Shown one piece after another: positions 49,609-56,847 of a stretch of 59,680 nucleotides of DNA; positions within the stretch are counted from its first letter, which is position 1; every line of letters begins with the position of its first letter. The notes below the pieces were generated by a model. The model searched no databases, was not told the origin of the DNA, and saw nothing but the letters and a program-made list of their open reading frames with translations. The stretch lies in IMG/VR virus record IMGVR_UViG_3300047548_000588, positions 1-59,680 of that record. One strand, given 5' to 3'. The stretch comes from a virus. The position numbers were made by a program, and so were the translations under genes.

Positions 49609-50177
49609 TATTTTCCCTCTAATATATTCATATGTACTACTACAAGATGACTATAGGCAACAGCATGTGCCTTTTTAAATGAATAACCATTCTCATCTTT
49701 GTCCCAAACTGTTTTACTAACTACATTCCAAGGTTCACCAATAAGATGCTTTTTTGATGGTCTGATTATAGCCAAGAACATCGCTAAACGGGGTATACTA
49801 TTCACAGGCTCAGGCATCTTTCGCAAACTATCATAATGATTGCTAAGATGAATAAGTTTCTCTACAAAATGCCTATCTTTTAGTTTGTCCCAATTAGGCT
49901 CATCCATCAATTGAATTAAATGTAGTTCATCCCTAACTTGCTCATATACATGAACATTCAACAAGTCTAATTTGAAATATCCACGCTTATCCATTTCCCT
50001 ATAATCTACAGCACACATATCAGTAATAGGATTATAGGGCACTGGCTGTACATAAACTCCAGTAGCATGTTTTCTGATAGGGTTAGCTTGTAACATAGCA
50101 GCGGGAGTATGCTCAATTATCTCCAATAACTTATTTCTATCAGGAAGATCAATGTCAATATCTGACTGAAATTTCAT
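49608..50177 (-). CDS. DnaE-like fragment B: catalytic part of a Pol III alpha palm
   Basis: 189 aa, reading as a condensed DnaE continuation of fragment A. SDIDIDLPDR (residues 5-14) matches PDFDIDF, with D8 and D10 as the catalytic pair. RKHATGVYVQP (35-45) matches 'HAaGVVIap'. YFKLDLLNV (67-75, D71) matches 'lKfDfLGL' with the third catalytic Asp. SIPRLAMFLAIIRPSKKHL (127-145) matches the 'lvAlfRPGPl' region. SFKKAHAVAYSHL (166-178) matches 'FNKSHAaAYa'. Fingers, PHP, OB and tau-binding regions are missing or shortened. It overlaps the DEDD exonuclease gene by 4 bases. Confidence 0.8.
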   Translation of the reverse strand: MKFQSDIDIDLPDRNKLLEIIEHTPAAMLQANPIRKHATGVYVQPVPYNPITDMCAVDYREMDKRGYFKLDLLNVHVYEQVRDELHLIQLMDEPNWDKLKDRHFVEKLIHLSNHYDSLRKMPEPVNSIPRLAMFLAIIRPSKKHLIGEPWNVVSKTVWDKDENGYSFKKAHAVAYSHLVVVHMNILEGK

Positions 50178-50722
50178 AACAATCCATGTTTGATAAGCTT
50201 ACGATAGGCATCTTGAACCACAATAGCCTGATGTTCAGCATCTTCTACAGCCTTGTGTGTAGTTCTAGTGCCATATTTTTTATCTTTCAAACTTACTCCA
50301 GTGATATCAAATAATGTACGTGTGTCTCTAGCGTTATAATACGGCCAAGGAATAGCTAAGTCAACATTACGGAAACCAGTTTCTAAAGCCACGATGTCGA
50401 AGCCAGCACCATTGCTCCAAATAGCTCTACGATTCCAGCAAAACTTGTAAAGTAATTCCAAGCATTCTTTGAATGGCAGTCTACCAACTTCGCTAAATGC
50501 TTCGTTCATAGCATCAGGACTTTGTGTAGCCCACCATTTTATAGTCTCATCGTCAATAGTGCGATTGTATAATTCTGTTTGTTCTTCTATTGTGGGTTTT
50601 AGCTCTAACTTTTCAACTATACCCATGCCTTTAGGATCAAATCGTACAGCACCAATTGAGAGTATTACACAGTTTGGTTTTGTATCTAATGTCTCTAAGT
50701 CTACCATTATATCATTTGCCAT
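50174..50722 (-). CDS. dexA: DEDDh 3'-5' exonuclease (DexA-like)
   Basis: 182 aa. Motif Exo I D8-x-E10 in MVDLET, Exo II D109 in GAGFDIVALE, Exo III H156-x4-D161 in HKAVEDAEHQ. The segment NAFSEV...W(N) and WPYYNARDTRTL fits the T4 DexA/RNase T-like branch. In T4, DexA degrades DNA 3'-5'. Here it is translationally coupled to the DnaE-like fragment B, a layout that recalls the alpha-epsilon (polymerase-proofreader) pairing of bacterial Pol III. A proofreading link is inference. Confidence 0.87.
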   Translation of the reverse strand: MANDIMVDLETLDTKPNCVILSIGAVRFDPKGMGIVEKLELKPTIEEQTELYNRTIDDETIKWWATQSPDAMNEAFSEVGRLPFKECLELLYKFCWNRRAIWSNGAGFDIVALETGFRNVDLAIPWPYYNARDTRTLFDITGVSLKDKKYGTRTTHKAVEDAEHQAIVVQDAYRKLIKHGLL

Positions 50723-50723
50723 A

Positions 50724-51071
50724 TCATTCCCATCTCAATTTAAATAATACTAATTCTTGGTCACTTGCCAAGTAAATTCTGTTTTTAGCATCCCTATCAT
50801 GTTTCCAACACCAATGTTTATTTTGACTTTTAGGCGTGGTATTAGCCGTATTGAGGACTATATTTTGTATATTAAAATTCTTATCGGTAATCCACTCATC
50901 AACTTCTTTACTCGCACCCCAAGTTTGCCAACACCATTCACGCCATTCAAAAAACAAATTGTCTGGTGCACGATTTTTGAATAAATTATAAGGTGCGTTA
51001 ACAGAAATTAGATACTTGAAGTCGGGATATCCAGTGTATCTACGATCAACTTTCTTTATATCTAAACTCAT
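50724..51071 (-). CDS. Tandem small-protein array member 1, 115 aa
   Basis: First-listed of nine short genes at 50.7-53.3 kb. Shared traits: a W/F-C/I helix start (WREWCWQTWG), a central aromatic strand and the end YLASDQELVLFKLRWE, matching the array's 'x-D-x-x-L-L-F-x-L-R-W' pattern. The ATG at 51071 overlaps the previous stop by 4 bases (ATGA). The adjacent exonuclease gene follows after one base. A compact RRM-like alpha/beta fold is plausible from the strand-helix pattern. Function unknown. Confidence 0.65.
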   Translation of the reverse strand: MSLDIKKVDRRYTGYPDFKYLISVNAPYNLFKNRAPDNLFFEWREWCWQTWGASKEVDEWITDKNFNIQNIVLNTANTTPKSQNKHWCWKHDRDAKNRIYLASDQELVLFKLRWE

Positions 51072-51409
51072 TGTTTCAATTTTTGCCACACTATTGCCTT
51101 TTCTAATCTGTCTTTGAATTCTTCTGCTTGCTGTATATTATTAAATCCTACACCTGATATCTTGAATGTGCGCTCTACCCAATTACTATAGTTCCTACTT
51201 TTATCCTGTAGCCAAATACTATCATTTACCCATGTGATCCAATGTTTTTTAAGATCCAAATCTGTTTCAACTAATCCTATAACATAACATTTCATTTCAC
51301 CAAATACGGTATCTAATATCCTCATAGTGGGATCTATATCCCGTAGAGTTTTACCATGACTCCAAACTACAAGATAATTACCATCGAAAGGTTCTATAAT
51401 TATGTTCAT
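51068..51409 (-). CDS. Tandem small-protein array member 2, 113 aa
   Basis: The most divergent member; it lacks the RW ending (it ends AIVWQKLKQ) but has the aromatic character (HWITWVNDSIWLQ; NYSNWVERTFKIS) and a C-terminal helix with EEFKDRLE. ATGA overlaps at both ends fix it in the same operon. It may be a paralogue at the limit of recognition or an unrelated insert. Function unknown. Confidence 0.6.
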   Translation of the reverse strand: MNIIIEPFDGNYLVVWSHGKTLRDIDPTMRILDTVFGEMKCYVIGLVETDLDLKKHWITWVNDSIWLQDKSRNYSNWVERTFKISGVGFNNIQQAEEFKDRLEKAIVWQKLKQ

Positions 51410-51711
51410 TGAAATTTAAGAACATAAAGTATGTACTTTTGTTCATCTACTATTTGGTAGTCCCCACCGATATTACCTTCTACAAAGTTTAATTTGATGC
51501 CATATTTGTCAGTGATCCATTCTTCAAATTCATACGCATCAAAATTCGTATGCTCATTTTGAAATTCATCACGAAGTTTTTTTAATGTTGCCCAAAAATC
51601 ATTTCTACGCTTTCTATCTGAATGAAGAGCCTCAATGGCTTCTTGGTCGCCCTGCATAACAGCATTAACCAAACTTTGTACCCTTTTTAAATAATCTTCG
51701 TCATCTTCCAT
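51406..51711 (-). CDS. Tandem small-protein array member 3, 101 aa
   Basis: The N-terminal half is a charged helical region not seen in the others (DDEDYLKRVQSLVNAVMQGD). The C-terminal half has EFEEWITDKYGIKLNFVE and the ending IVDEQKYILYVLKFQ, a degenerate form of the array's C-terminal motif. Overlaps the upstream gene by 25 bases. Function unknown. Confidence 0.6.
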   Translation of the reverse strand: MEDDEDYLKRVQSLVNAVMQGDQEAIEALHSDRKRRNDFWATLKKLRDEFQNEHTNFDAYEFEEWITDKYGIKLNFVEGNIGGDYQIVDEQKYILYVLKFQ

Positions 51712-51911
51712 TCGTGGTCACGGCCCCATGTTAGCATGAATAGAGTATAATCTTTTTCTTCGGAAAATTCAATAAGTAATTTATCATCCTGCACTTTTCC
51801 GGTAAAATTCACCTTATGTTTATCTGCCCAAATATACAATCTAATCTCTATTGTGCTTTTAACAAGATCCCTCAGTGCTTTATCTTCGGAGGGTAAATAA
51901 AATTCAATCAT
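51687..51911 (-). CDS. Tandem small-protein array member 4, 74 aa
   Basis: Helix LRDLVKSTIEIRLYIWADKH, strands NFTGKVQDDKLLIEF and the motif EEKDYTLFMLTWG, then a short extra tail. Started at ATG 51911, which overlaps the upstream stop (ATGA); a GTG two codons earlier is less likely. It looks like a minimal version of the shared domain. Function unknown. Confidence 0.6.
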   Translation of the reverse strand: MIEFYLPSEDKALRDLVKSTIEIRLYIWADKHKVNFTGKVQDDKLLIEFSEEKDYTLFMLTWGRDHEWKMTKII

Positions 51912-52141
51912 TCCCACCTCAATTTGGCTAATAATGCCATATCTTTATTCCATATTCTTATGATGTATAGTGTAGGTTCAGCAAAGATACTATTATTGTA
52001 ATCTGTTCCTAAAGGTAATAATTCCCAGCCATCACCGTAGGCTGACCAAAAATGGTTATTTATTTTGAACTTACCCACATTATTTTCAAGCCAAGAAATT
52101 ATTTCCTGCCTACCACCCCTAGCCTTTACTTCATATGGCAT
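51908..52141 (-). CDS. Tandem small-protein array member 5, 77 aa
   Basis: RQEIISWLENNVGKFKINNH is the W-x-x-x-x-G helix, FWSAYGDGWELL the aromatic centre, and YIIRIWNKDMALLAKLRWE the motif ending. It starts 1 base after the next member's stop. Typical of the array. Function unknown. Confidence 0.65.
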   Translation of the reverse strand: MPYEVKARGGRQEIISWLENNVGKFKINNHFWSAYGDGWELLPLGTDYNNSIFAEPTLYIIRIWNKDMALLAKLRWE

Positions 52142-52142
52142 A

Positions 52143-52397
52143 TTACCACCTTAAGGCACACAATAAATAATCTCGTTCGTATCTGAATTTTATACAGAAT
52201 GAGTTGTCGTCAAATGCCCACCTACAATGACGTTCGCAATTTGGAATGCTATCATAGATCCAATCTAAAATATCACCGTACCAATTTACAAATTTACTAT
52301 GTGTGTTTATTTCAGGTAGAGGTATAGTATGTTGATACCATCCAGGTTTGACATCACACCAATCTTTTTGTGTTTCGTACCACTCTAACTTTTTCAT
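52143..52397 (-). CDS. Tandem small-protein array member 6, 84 aa
   Basis: WYGDILDWIYDSIPNCERHC is the helix region, then WAFDDNSFCIKFRYERDYLL and the CALRW ending. ATG 52397 overlaps the upstream stop (ATGA). Rich in Trp and Cys for its size. Function unknown. Confidence 0.65.
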   Translation of the reverse strand: MKKLEWYETQKDWCDVKPGWYQHTIPLPEINTHSKFVNWYGDILDWIYDSIPNCERHCRWAFDDNSFCIKFRYERDYLLCALRW

Positions 52398-52666
52398 AAC
52401 CAACGCATAGTGAACAATAAAGCATCCTGTTCGTTTTTAAAATACATCATTGTATAATTAAAATCTTTTTCTAATATCCATAAAATATCGTTATCTGTAC
52501 AACTTTCTTCAACAGAACATATATCGCCGGGACCGTAATAAGTATAAGATACTATGTTACCCTTACCTAAATAAGTTTCACAAAAAGAAATAATATCTTC
52601 CAGTTGATTATAAAAATTTTTATATAAACTGATTTTCTCCCAACCTTGAGGTATATCTATTATCAT
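52394..52666 (-). CDS. Tandem small-protein array member 7, 90 aa
   Basis: LEDIISFCETYLGKGNIVSY is the F-C-x-x-x-x-G-x-G helix and turn, closely like member 8 (VIQWCRDNFGEGGRN). The ending FKNEQDALLFTMRWL is nearly the same as member 8 (FEKDALFFCMRWL), so these two are the clearest paralogues. ATG 52666 by ATGA overlap. Function unknown. Confidence 0.68.
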   Translation of the reverse strand: MIIDIPQGWEKISLYKNFYNQLEDIISFCETYLGKGNIVSYTYYGPGDICSVEESCTDNDILWILEKDFNYTMMYFKNEQDALLFTMRWL

Positions 52667-52887
52667 AACCAACGCATACAAAAGAAAAGGGCGTCTTTTT
52701 CAAATTTAAAATAGAATGTATCAGAGTATCTATGGACCCAACCATATCTCCAAATACATTTTTTATTTCTACCACCTTCACCAAAGTTGTCTCTACACCA
52801 CTGAATGACTTCGTGTAAATCATCGTGAGTATATGGTTTTATTGATAGCTGAACTCTAAATTCATGCTTGCTCTTACGTTTAATCAT
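52663..52887 (-). CDS. Tandem small-protein array member 8, 74 aa
   Basis: A minimal, clear member: N-terminal strand EFRVQLSIKPY, helix HDDLHEVIQWCRDNFGEGGR, strand CIWRYGWVHRYS, then TFYFKFEKDALFFCMRWL. The beta-alpha-beta-beta layout suggests a ferredoxin-like fold. ATG 52887 by ATGA overlap. Function unknown. Confidence 0.68.
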   Translation of the reverse strand: MIKRKSKHEFRVQLSIKPYTHDDLHEVIQWCRDNFGEGGRNKKCIWRYGWVHRYSDTFYFKFEKDALFFCMRWL

Positions 52888-53324
52888 GACCACCTCGTCA
52901 CGAACCAAATATAATCAGCATCATCCATGAAAGCAAAGAAAATAAAATCATACCCGCCGATATCATTCATAGAATAATCAGTGGGATTATCAGCATTATT
53001 AGGATCAGTAAAGAAGTTGTTAGGTAACACCCTATGAATATCAGTGCGCCATTTACCTACACAATTACTTTTACACCATTCTTTTAGTTTCTCATAGCCA
53101 TCAGTCCAATCGGGGTATCCTATAAAGGCTTCACTGGTGGCATCTTTTATAACGTAGACATAAGGATAATTCATGTAGAAAGATTTAGTTGTTCCTGCCC
53201 AGTTATTTATGTCGGGGTCAAACCTGTGATTATACTCTGCCCAATTTTTACAACCGTGCCTTTTCAAAAATCTTTTATCTTTCCACCTTAAATAGTTACT
53301 ATATAACCTACCAATCAAGTACAT
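52884..53324 (-). CDS. Tandem small-protein array member 9, 146 aa
   Basis: Largest member, with an N-terminal 45-residue extension containing LRWKDKRFLKRHGCKNWAEY, a basic aromatic segment. The shared domain follows: YEKLKEWCKSNCVGKWRTDI, then YDFIFFAFMDDADYIWFVTR and WS. It starts 1 base after the stop of the zinc-finger gene. It heads the array in transcription order. Function unknown. Confidence 0.66.
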   Translation of the reverse strand: MYLIGRLYSNYLRWKDKRFLKRHGCKNWAEYNHRFDPDINNWAGTTKSFYMNYPYVYVIKDATSEAFIGYPDWTDGYEKLKEWCKSNCVGKWRTDIHRVLPNNFFTDPNNADNPTDYSMNDIGGYDFIFFAFMDDADYIWFVTRWS

Positions 53325-53325
53325 T

Positions 53326-54036
53326 TCAGTACCCAGCCAACCTTAATATTTCTGTGACCTGCGCCACATGCTCGGGATTTTTCTTGAATTTGATAGCCCA
53401 CAATTCAGGATTGATATAATCCATAATCAATCTTTCTTGATCTGGTGTAATCTTGTTCAAAAAATCCACACCACTATTACTATGGTACATAATCCAGGGG
53501 CTGATTTTTCCTGTGGTGATTAGATAGCAAATCTTATTACTATTGCCATACCTCAATACGTCATTGTTTTTTATGTGTAGGTCTTCTGCCAAACTAATGG
53601 TAGTTTCAATACTGCGAGCAATAGCATCAAGTGGATCTTCTACGCGCAAATATTCGCACAGAAATTTTGTGTATATTACATCACTACACCAATCATCAAT
53701 CTTGATTTTGTTTTTGATAAGCCAATCAATGAACCTACTGGGGTTCAAACAATTTATATCGATACAATATATGCCAAATTTTATAAAGGCAATATAGTAA
53801 GGCGACTTGATGAATTCTTCGTAGGGTTTTACTTTTTTAGACGCTGTGTTTTTCTTCATGAACTGAAGAAATAGTTGATATGCTATACGATTACCTGGCT
53901 TATCTTTTTCTTGCCAGCGATGTTTGTATTCACATATATGACGGATAACCGTAGTTTCGCGGACAAATGTTCGCCCACAAAACTCACATCCAAATTTAGA
54001 TGTTTCCTTGGTCTCGTTCGTATTGCTTGATTTCAT
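53326..54036 (-). CDS. C2H2 zinc-finger protein, 236 aa
   Basis: One C2H2 finger at residues 17-39 (C17, C20, H33, H39) near the N-terminus. A helical body with FLQFMKKNTASKKVKPYEEF and a C-terminal segment (DYINPELWAIKFKKNPEHVA) follow. Probably binds DNA or RNA; I recall a similar protein beside gp62 in T4-like marine phages. The frame overlaps gp62 by 41 bases, and no other start codon lies before the finger. Function unknown. Confidence 0.7.
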   Translation of the reverse strand: MKSSNTNETKETSKFGCEFCGRTFVRETTVIRHICEYKHRWQEKDKPGNRIAYQLFLQFMKKNTASKKVKPYEEFIKSPYYIAFIKFGIYCIDINCLNPSRFIDWLIKNKIKIDDWCSDVIYTKFLCEYLRVEDPLDAIARSIETTISLAEDLHIKNNDVLRYGNSNKICYLITTGKISPWIMYHSNSGVDFLNKITPDQERLIMDYINPELWAIKFKKNPEHVAQVTEILRLAGY

Positions 54037-54586
54037 CGTCTGTTACCAATTCAGCAAGAATTTCTATATCCTGATATTTTAGATTAGGATATATTGTGGC
54101 AATATACATCTTTTTCTTTTGCGTGTCAACAAATGATTTGGCTAATTCATCCAAAGAACCGCTATCTGTTTTAGGATAAATTTTTTGGAAATACTCTTTA
54201 ACTTCTTTTATCTTAGCGGGTTCCTTCAGCTTTGTCATTTTATCTTTAAGATGTGGTATCCACTGATGATATTGTTTGCCGATACCAGGACTGGCAGCAC
54301 ATAACATCAACCATTGTAATTCAGGATGCTTTTGGATAGTTTCATTGAAGTAATATTTGTTGGCATGATAATCTACACTTTGTAGATAATATTGCTGGAC
54401 TTCACCTGAACCCTTAACTGCGCTGACCCAATGTAGCATCATGTAGGGTACAAACTTCTTTTTCTGTTCTTCGCTGAGTTTACTGAACCAAGCATAATCT
54501 TTCTTATCTATAGCCAAGAGGGCTTCAAACAAATCAAAATCTTGCTTCTCAAACTTCTCGTCTTGGGATACTTTTTCTTTAGCCAT
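53996..54586 (-). CDS. 62: Clamp-loader small subunit gp62
   Basis: 196 aa (T4: 187). DLFEALLAIDKKDYAWFSKL at the N-terminus and LMLCAASPGIGKQYHQWIPH match the T4 gp62 pattern (YLMAAVPRGKRYGKW). The mainly helical layout and a C-terminal helical domain ending QYERDQGNI also fit. gp62 joins the gp44 ATPase in a 4:1 loader. In T4 it is adjacent to gene 44; here it is some 50 kb away on this linear window. Recognition is by remote similarity. Confidence 0.8.
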   Translation of the reverse strand: MAKEKVSQDEKFEKQDFDLFEALLAIDKKDYAWFSKLSEEQKKKFVPYMMLHWVSAVKGSGEVQQYYLQSVDYHANKYYFNETIQKHPELQWLMLCAASPGIGKQYHQWIPHLKDKMTKLKEPAKIKEVKEYFQKIYPKTDSGSLDELAKSFVDTQKKKMYIATIYPNLKYQDIEILAELVTDDEIKQYERDQGNI

Positions 54587-54872
54587 TTTGTTTGTTAGGC
54601 CCTAACGTCCAAATCAATTTGATAATTTCAAAACTCACAGCATCAGGATGATTGGGACTTATATCTACACCTTCACTATCTAAATCGGGAGTCCATTTTT
54701 GTTCCCAAAGATTGTATTTGTTTCGTATATACGTGCCCAATGCGAAATGATATTGTGTAAGATTTGATTGGTCTAAATATGGGCCCATAAAGAACAATTT
54801 TTGTTCTTTTTTACTCCACTCTTTCAACAACTTTGAATGGACTTCTTTAGCAATTTCTTCTTTAGTCATCAT
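54579..54872 (-). CDS. Conserved hypothetical protein, 97 aa
   Basis: Small helical protein (TKEEIAKEVHSKLLKEWSKK, then YHFALGTYIRNKYNLWEQKW). The last third has HPDAVSFEIIKLIWTLGP. I recall it as part of the conserved gp62-uvsW neighbourhood. ATG 54872 is chosen next to the upstream stop; 54869 is an alternative. Overlaps gp62 by 8 bases. Function unknown. Confidence 0.65.
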   Translation of the reverse strand: MMTKEEIAKEVHSKLLKEWSKKEQKLFFMGPYLDQSNLTQYHFALGTYIRNKYNLWEQKWTPDLDSEGVDISPNHPDAVSFEIIKLIWTLGPNKQNG

Positions 54873-54873
54873 A

Positions 54874-55377
54874 TCAAAAGCATTGGCTGAAGTCAACTAT
54901 CTCGCAATTACGGCTAATTTCTTTTACAAAATAAACACAGCGGGGTTTCTCACCATCATCAATAGGTACTGATAAAAATTGCCCATTCTTTAGTCTGGGA
55001 GCATACCAGGTTACGTCGTGATAAATGTCTATGATTTCGATTGGTTGAAATGTGGGAGAAAACGATGATAATGGATTGAATTCAAATGCGCTAAAGCCAC
55101 GATCATTGATGCTGGTCAATGGCAATGTTTCTAAATCACCATGATCCTTTTCACCAATCAGTATTTGCCAATCTACTGGCATCTTTATAACTGAACCGCC
55201 GATGTTTAATACCAATGCTGGAGCGTTGAAGCTTTCCAAAAAGATCAAAGGTATATAATGATAATCCACATTGTTAGGATTACTATTATCTAAAATAGCA
55301 AATCTCAGATCGTCTATTTCTTCAGGTAGTGTTTCCAAGTTGTAATAACTATTAGTTTCTAAATTTAGTATTCTCAT
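54874..55377 (-). CDS. Conserved hypothetical protein, 167 aa
   Basis: Beta-rich soluble protein: LVLNIGGSVIKMPVDWQILI, then GDLETLPLTSINDRGFSAFE and QPIEIIDIYHDVTWYAPRLK, then GEKPRCVYFVKEI. I remember such a protein next to uvsW in T4-like marine phages without an assigned function. It lies 12 bases after uvsW and 2 bases before the next gene. Confidence 0.68.
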   Translation of the reverse strand: MRILNLETNSYYNLETLPEEIDDLRFAILDNSNPNNVDYHYIPLIFLESFNAPALVLNIGGSVIKMPVDWQILIGEKDHGDLETLPLTSINDRGFSAFEFNPLSSFSPTFQPIEIIDIYHDVTWYAPRLKNGQFLSVPIDDGEKPRCVYFVKEISRNCEIVDFSQCF

Positions 55378-55389
55378 AATTTTATTATA

Positions 55390-56847
55390 TCATTTATATT
55401 TTAGTTTTTCAAGCTCAAAAGGATAATTGGCTTCGTTATAGAAAGTTTTTCTTTGGGTAAGATGTCGTTTAGCAAACTTACAATTGCTTGTTATGTCCCA
55501 AATTTGAACAAAGTCCTTGTCCTCAGCTTTGCGAATACCCCTACCAATCGACTGAATAACCCTGACAAAGCTTTTACCCGGTTCAACAAGTACAAGATTA
55601 AAAATTCTAGGTATATTAATACCAACAGCGGCCACGCCATAGGTTGCAACCAATATTTTGTTGGTGCTTGTTGCGATTTCATCATATTCTTCCTTTCTTT
55701 CAGTTAGTTTTGTTTCACCCGATACAAATACTGAGCCAGGAAGCCTACTTACAATTTCGTTTCCTGCTGCTACTCGGTCAACCAATATCAGAGTATTACC
55801 CGTTTCCTTTATTTTGTCAATAAGATCACTGATTGTATCCAATCGCTTCTTATCTTCTAACAAATGTTTTAATTCAGATTGATAGTTGCTAAACTCTACA
55901 CCATCTTGTAACTGAATGATGTTTACATGACAACGTGCCAATACACCTTGATCTTGTAATTCGCTGGCGGTAAGCTTGTTGATAACATTACCCAAACTTA
56001 CAAACAATGCCTGCGCCTCAAACTTAGCTTTAGGAATAGTTCCAGTCAAGCCCCAACGAATAGGTATGTGGCTCATCACACCTGTTAATAATGTTTTGAG
56101 TGCATCCGCTTTAGCCTGATGCACTTCGTCCACAATCACACATACAACATCTTCTAAAAACTCGCCAATAGGTATTTCAGCCTCATGTGCTTTAGTTTTC
56201 TTCAGCATGTTGTTCAAGCTTTGCCATGTACATATGGTATGCTTTTTACCAATTTCTTTGCGATCACCAAAGTATACGCCAACATCTAATCCCAAATTCT
56301 TATAGTCAACCTCAGTCTGAACTACTAGCGATTTGTTAGGAACGATTACGATACTACGACCATAACTTTCTACACTATATGATAGCGCGGCAGTCATAAT
56401 AGTTTTACCTGCGCCTGTAGCTACCTCTTGCAAAGCTTGAGGATTAGCCAAAAAGTTATTGATGATATCTATTTGATAGTCACGCAAGATTATAGGCTTG
56501 CCTTCTTGGGGATGACCTTTGGGCCACATCTTATGCTGAAACGTAGCCTCTGACACTTTGTTGAAATTGAAGGTTGTTGTATAGTTGCGTAAGTCCTCTA
56601 ACTCAATGTCATAACCAGCCCTATCTAAGATAGGTAAGATTTCTGGTAGTAAATTGATATAAGTAGATCCAGCTAAACTAAAATAGCTTACTTTGCCATT
56701 CCACCTGCCCAATCTAACACTGGGTAAGTATCTAGCACCAGGCACCTCATACTCAAACATCTTTAAGAGGGTGCGCCGCTCAGATAGCTCTAAGTTTTCT
56801 ATCTTACAATTTACTTCATCTTTTACTATGATCTTACAAGTTTTCAT
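55390..56847 (-). CDS. uvsW: SF2 DNA helicase UvsW
   Basis: 485 aa (T4: 503). The N-terminal DNA-binding domain is followed by RDYQIDIINNF (Q-motif area), Walker A ATGAGKT (residues 143-149), DEVH box at 240-243, LTGT near 269, then the second RecA domain with GETKLTERKEEYDEI, ATYGVAAVGINIPRI and QSIGRGIRK (motif VI). In T4 it unwinds R-loops and branched DNA, controlling the switch from origin to recombination-dependent replication. Overlaps the upstream gene by 4 bases. Confidence 0.94.
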   Translation of the reverse strand: MKTCKIIVKDEVNCKIENLELSERRTLLKMFEYEVPGARYLPSVRLGRWNGKVSYFSLAGSTYINLLPEILPILDRAGYDIELEDLRNYTTTFNFNKVSEATFQHKMWPKGHPQEGKPIILRDYQIDIINNFLANPQALQEVATGAGKTIMTAALSYSVESYGRSIVIVPNKSLVVQTEVDYKNLGLDVGVYFGDRKEIGKKHTICTWQSLNNMLKKTKAHEAEIPIGEFLEDVVCVIVDEVHQAKADALKTLLTGVMSHIPIRWGLTGTIPKAKFEAQALFVSLGNVINKLTASELQDQGVLARCHVNIIQLQDGVEFSNYQSELKHLLEDKKRLDTISDLIDKIKETGNTLILVDRVAAGNEIVSRLPGSVFVSGETKLTERKEEYDEIATSTNKILVATYGVAAVGINIPRIFNLVLVEPGKSFVRVIQSIGRGIRKAEDKDFVQIWDITSNCKFAKRHLTQRKTFYNEANYPFELEKLKYK

